From CAYMSF01 sp964542255 (GTDB lineage: Bacteria > Verrucomicrobiota > Lentisphaeria > Victivallales > Victivallaceae), in assembly GCA_964542255.1 (NCBI GenBank), contig CAZITV010000088.1, forward strand, positions 1 through 9,560: a DNA stretch of 9,560 nt, in the 5' to 3' direction. This document shows positions 7,013 to 9,560 of the stretch, one piece after another (position 1 is the stretch's first letter; every line of letters begins with the position of its first letter). Made by a program: the position numbers and the translations under genes. Under the pieces are notes generated by a model. That model was not told the origin of the DNA and ran no database searches. It saw only the letters and a list, made by a program, of their open reading frames with translations.

Positions 7013-8008
7013 ATGACCCCGGGAATATGGATTATCGCTGAACAACTGCATGGGCAATTACTCGATGTATCATTTGAGCTGCTCACCCGCGCTGTTGTTC
7101 TGGCGCGGCAGCGGCAGGCCAAGCTCAGTGCGGTAGTGTTCAGCTCCGGAATGTCCGATACAGAATTACAGCGGCTGATTGATAGCGGCGCGCACCAGGT
7201 GTTGGCGGTAGAAGCTGCGGTGCTGGCAGATTTTGACCTGGATAATTATGCCGCGGCATTACGCGGTTTAATTCAGCACCGTGCTCCTGAAATCATTTTG
7301 GCAGCAGCCACATCGCTGGGGCGCACGCTGATGCCCTATGTGGCAATGACGGCTCATGCCGGACTCACCGCCGACTGCACGGAATTGGAGATTGAACCGG
7401 CAACCGGACTGCTGCTGCAAACCCGTCCCGCCATCGGCGGCAATATTATGGCAACAATCCGGTGTCCGGTATATCGGCCGCAGATGGCGACAGTCCGGCC
7501 CAAATCGTGCTGTGCCGCATCGCCAGGTTCCGGCAACGGTGAAATAGTCCGCATTCATCATGAAGCCTGCATTAGCCGTATCCGGCGTGTCGGCTTTAAG
7601 CCTGTTCCGGATGACGACAGTATTCAAAATGCTGAGAAACTGGTAGTGGTTGGGCGCGGTATCAAGAAACCAGAAAATATTAAATTGGCGCGGGATTTGG
7701 CAAATGCGCTCGGCGCCTCGCTCGGCGCTACCCGCGAAGTGATTGACCGTGGTTGGATGAGTTACCCGCATCAGGTGGGGTTGAGCGGTAAAACTGTCAC
7801 CCCGAAACTCTATATCGGTATCGGTGTTTCAGGCGCGGTACAGCATCTCGCCGGCATGCAGACTGCCGCCACTATTATCGCCATCAATAACGACCCGGAG
7901 GCGCAAATATTTAAAGTCGCTGATTTCGGCATAGCCGGTAATTTGTTTGATGTGGTTCCGGCACTAACCAGAAAAATTGCGGAGGGTAAATGCCCATGGA
8001 AACAATAA
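7013..8008 (+). CDS. etfA: Electron transfer flavoprotein, alpha subunit
   Basis: Large ETF subunit carrying the mobile FAD that shuttles electrons. At 331 residues it has the common two-part layout: an N-terminal alpha/beta domain beginning IWIIAEQL, and the C-terminal FAD domain with VVVGRGIKKPENI, then GWMSYPHQVGLSGKTV (247-262), PKLYIGIGVSGAVQHLAGM (264-282), AINNDPEAQIFKVADFGI and LFDVVPAL. The middle has GGNIMATIRCP and RPQMATVRP. There is no N-terminal ferredoxin-type extension with cysteine motifs, unlike the [4Fe-4S]-bearing EtfA described in some lactate dehydrogenase-ETF complexes. The scattered cysteines around the RPKSCCAAS linker do not form a recognisable cluster motif. The end overlaps the start of the dehydrogenase gene by 19 bases, a sign of tight coexpression. 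Confidence in family is high; whether the complex truly bifurcates needs experiment. Confidence 0.96.
   Translation: MTPGIWIIAEQLHGQLLDVSFELLTRAVVLARQRQAKLSAVVFSSGMSDTELQRLIDSGAHQVLAVEAAVLADFDLDNYAAALRGLIQHRAPEIILAAATSLGRTLMPYVAMTAHAGLTADCTELEIEPATGLLLQTRPAIGGNIMATIRCPVYRPQMATVRPKSCCAASPGSGNGEIVRIHHEACISRIRRVGFKPVPDDDSIQNAEKLVVVGRGIKKPENIKLARDLANALGASLGATREVIDRGWMSYPHQVGLSGKTVTPKLYIGIGVSGAVQHLAGMQTAATIIAINNDPEAQIFKVADFGIAGNLFDVVPALTRKIAEGKCPWKQ
7981..7986 (+). promoter_or_regulatory. Ribosome binding site of the GlcD-type gene, two possible starts
   Basis: GGAGGG lies within the end of etfA. Taking GGAGG as the core, it is 4 bases from the ATG at 7990 and 10 bases from the in-frame ATG at 7996, so spacing does not decide between MPMETI and METI as the N-terminus. 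Confidence 0.6.
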
Positions 8009-9426
8009 CCCGCTATCAGGCTGTTACCCCGGCAATCGCCGCAGAATTGCGTGCCATCGTCGGCGAACAATATGTCATTTACGACGACCAGGAAAAACTG
8101 GAACAATTTTCTCACGATGAGATTCCCGGCACAAAATACCGTGCGATGCCCGAAGTTGTCATCCGACCGGAAAATGCGCAGCAAATAGCCGCGGTCGTAA
8201 AGCTGGCCAACCGTGCAATGATTCCGATTACCCCGCGCGGTGCCGGTTCAGGTCTTTCCGGCGGTGCGGTGCCGGTTCACGGCGGGATTGTCATCAGCGT
8301 TGACCGGATGAATCATATTCTTGAGATTGACCGCGATAATATGATGATAGTGGTTGAGCCGGGCGTTATTGCCAATGAAATCAATGAGGCAATCGCTGAA
8401 TACGGCTTGTTTTATGCCGGCTATCCGATGAGTATGGAAACCTGCTTCATCGGCGGCAACGTCGCTGAAAATGCCGGCGGCGGCAAGGCGGTTAAGTACG
8501 GTGTTACCTCGCGTTACGTGCTCGGACTGGATGTGGTTACCCCCACCGGTGATATCATCGAACTTGGCGGCAAATTAATTAAAGACGTTACCGGTTACAA
8601 TCTGGTGCAGTTAATGACCGGTTCTGAAGGCACACTGGGCATCTTTACCAAAATTATTCTCAAGCTGATTCCATTGCCGACGTCTCAAGTGGATTTGCTT
8701 TGTATGTTTCGTTCCAGTGAAGAGGCCATCGCCGCCGTACCCAAATTAATGACCGCTACCGGCACTATTCCTACCTCAATCGAATATATGGACCAGCTTT
8801 CTGTCAAAGCCGCCTGTGATTATCTTAATGAAAAAATTCCTTACCACGAATGCGGCGCGATGCTGCTCATCTCAATTGACGGGAATGATGAAAATTATAT
8901 CACTGCCGAATATGAAGCCGTTGGAAAACTGTGCCGCGAATATGGCGCCTATGAGGTTTATGTCGCCGATAATCCCACTACTACTGAACGCCTCTGGCGT
9001 ATCCGCCGCAATATCGGCGAGGCTTATAACATCTATTCCAAGCGCCAAAGCGGTGAAGATCTTGTCGTGCCGCCTGCGGCAATTCCGGCTTTGGTCGCCA
9101 AACTGCGCCAAGTCAGCACGACATACGGTATCATTGTGCCTTGCTTCGGCCATGCCGGCGATGGCAATATTCATGCCAGACTCATTTGCCCGCCGGAATG
9201 GAGTGATGAACGCTGGGAGCAAACGCTGCCGCAGATTCTTGAAGATACCTACCGTGTTACCGCCGCTCTGGGCGGACGCATCTCCGGCGAACACGGCATC
9301 GGCTCAAAACGCAAAAAATATATGCGTGCAGTTGTTTCTGAAGAATACCTCAATCTGCTGCGCACTATCAAGCATGCCCTCGACCCCAATAATATTATGA
9401 ATCCCGGCAAAATTTTCGACTTGTGA
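7990..9426 (+). CDS. glcD: FAD-linked 2-hydroxyacid dehydrogenase (GlcD / D-lactate dehydrogenase family)
   Basis: Flavoprotein of the FAD-binding type 4 (PCMH) family that oxidises a D-2-hydroxyacid such as lactate or glycolate. It probably passes electrons to the ETF encoded just upstream, whose end it overlaps by 19 bases. The 478 residues are full length. FAD-domain landmarks are ITPRGAGSGLSGGAVPVHGG, then CFIGGNVAENAGGGKAVKYG, LIKDVTGYNL and TGSEGTLGIFTKI. The C-terminal substrate domain has GHAGDGNIH, with His388 and His395, and SGEHGIGSKRKKYM with Glu434. This His-7-His...Glu set coordinates the active-site metal in D-2-hydroxyacid dehydrogenases of this family. The arrangement EtfB-EtfA-dehydrogenase is the same as in electron-bifurcating lactate dehydrogenase systems, but neither a lactate permease nor a racemase is visible here. 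The start may instead be the ATG at 7996. No intrinsic terminator for this strand was seen after the stop. The exact substrate cannot be read from sequence. Confidence 0.95.
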   Translation: MPMETITRYQAVTPAIAAELRAIVGEQYVIYDDQEKLEQFSHDEIPGTKYRAMPEVVIRPENAQQIAAVVKLANRAMIPITPRGAGSGLSGGAVPVHGGIVISVDRMNHILEIDRDNMMIVVEPGVIANEINEAIAEYGLFYAGYPMSMETCFIGGNVAENAGGGKAVKYGVTSRYVLGLDVVTPTGDIIELGGKLIKDVTGYNLVQLMTGSEGTLGIFTKIILKLIPLPTSQVDLLCMFRSSEEAIAAVPKLMTATGTIPTSIEYMDQLSVKAACDYLNEKIPYHECGAMLLISIDGNDENYITAEYEAVGKLCREYGAYEVYVADNPTTTERLWRIRRNIGEAYNIYSKRQSGEDLVVPPAAIPALVAKLRQVSTTYGIIVPCFGHAGDGNIHARLICPPEWSDERWEQTLPQILEDTYRVTAALGGRISGEHGIGSKRKKYMRAVVSEEYLNLLRTIKHALDPNNIMNPGKIFDL

Positions 9427-9489
9427 TTGGTCAGAAATAGTCTGTGTTTGTCCATCAATCATTGCGAAATGGTATAAGTCTGTGCGAAA

Positions 9490-9507
9490 AATGGATAACG
9501 TGGATAA
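9490..9507. repeat. Two adjacent DnaA-box-like 9-mers
   Basis: AATGGATAA (9490-9498) is followed directly by CGTGGATAA (9499-9507). Read on the minus strand, the second is TTATCCACG, one base off the DnaA box TTATCCACA; the other, TTATCCATT, has two mismatches. Nothing else here suggests an origin, so this may be chance or a minor DnaA-binding site. Confidence 0.3.
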
Positions 9508-9529
9508 AAAGCCAGTCCGAAGACTGGCT
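9506..9529 (-). terminator. Intrinsic terminator with UUCG tetraloop
   Basis: Minus strand: AGCCAGTC, loop TTCG, GACTGGCT, then a run of T (9510-9506). The stem is a perfect 8 bp, the C(UUCG)G loop is exceptionally stable, and the T-tract follows directly. It lies 9 bases past the tRNA CCA end and should end that transcript. The plus strand gives the same hairpin but without a T-tract, so it is not a clear terminator for the glcD transcript. Confidence 0.82.
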
Positions 9530-9538
9530 GAAAATAGC

Positions 9539-9560
9539 TGGTAGCGGGGAGTGGAATCGA
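9539..9560 (-). tRNA. Partial tRNA gene, 3' end only
   Basis: Read on the minus strand, the window edge gives TCGATT (T-loop), CCACT (3' strand of the T stem), CCCCGCT (3' strand of the acceptor stem), discriminator A, and an encoded CCA (9541-9539). This spacing of a 5-base T-stem strand and a 7-base acceptor strand before A-CCA is that of a tRNA, and the terminator just after it agrees. The acceptor 5' strand would read AGCGGGG. The anticodon lies outside the window, so the amino acid cannot be named. Confidence 0.8.

Noticed and set aside
7494..7530. Cysteines in the EtfA linker as an iron-sulfur site
   Set aside because: The Cys pair and scattered Cys do not form a CxxCxxC-type motif and lie in the variable linker between domains.
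8816..9400. 194-codon plus-strand open frame
   Set aside because: Another frame of the glcD gene, across its metal-binding C-terminal domain; no domain of its own.
9490..9507. Replication origin
   Set aside because: Two imperfect DnaA-like boxes without dnaA/dnaN genes, an AT-rich unwinding element or more boxes are not enough.
9510..9529. Stem-loop as a terminator of the glcD transcript on the plus strand
   Set aside because: On this strand the stem is followed by GAAAATAG with no T-run; the T-tract exists only on the minus strand.
1..9560. CRISPR array, insertion sequence or prophage
   Set aside because: No regularly spaced repeats, transposase, integrase or phage-like genes were seen; the window is almost fully accounted for by metabolic genes.

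Overview
The window looks like bacterial chromosome from a carbohydrate-using, probably anaerobic organism. It is densely coded, with roughly balanced GC in the genes, Shine-Dalgarno sites and short gene gaps. I cannot fix the phylum. The electron-bifurcation-type ETF pair next to a GlcD-type dehydrogenase is typical of anaerobes. There are no transposases, phage genes or CRISPR arrays, so this reads as a metabolic locus rather than a mobile island.

Layout. Positions 1-3927 hold three genes on the minus strand, transcribed towards the left edge: 6-phosphogluconate dehydrogenase (gnd), a ROK-family transcriptional repressor, and a Gfo/Idh/MocA oxidoreductase that runs off the left edge. An AT-rich divergent intergenic region (3928-4278) separates them from a plus-strand block of five closely spaced genes (4279-9426): a GHMP kinase that closely resembles plant glucuronokinase, a GalU-type sugar-1-phosphate uridylyltransferase, EtfB, EtfA, and a FAD-linked 2-hydroxyacid dehydrogenase of the GlcD/D-lactate dehydrogenase family. 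The right end carries a stem-loop terminator and the 3' end of a tRNA gene, both on the minus strand and facing the plus-strand block.

How the genes may work together. The kinase and GalU together would make a two-step route from free D-glucuronate to UDP-glucuronate: kinase to GlcA-1-P, then uridylyltransferase to UDP-GlcA. This matches the plant salvage logic but is placed in a bacterial operon, and it is the most interesting feature here. EtfB-EtfA-GlcD forms a separate module that would oxidise a 2-hydroxyacid (lactate- or glycolate-like) and pass the electrons to ETF. Its EtfB carries the motif of bifurcating ETFs. EtfA lacks the N-terminal ferredoxin extension found in some such systems. 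On the left, gnd feeds the oxidative pentose phosphate pathway; the ROK protein has lost both the kinase catalytic Asp and the usual zinc-binding cluster, so it should act only as a regulator, perhaps of this sugar/sugar-acid locus. All functional assignments come from reading motifs by eye, without database searches.
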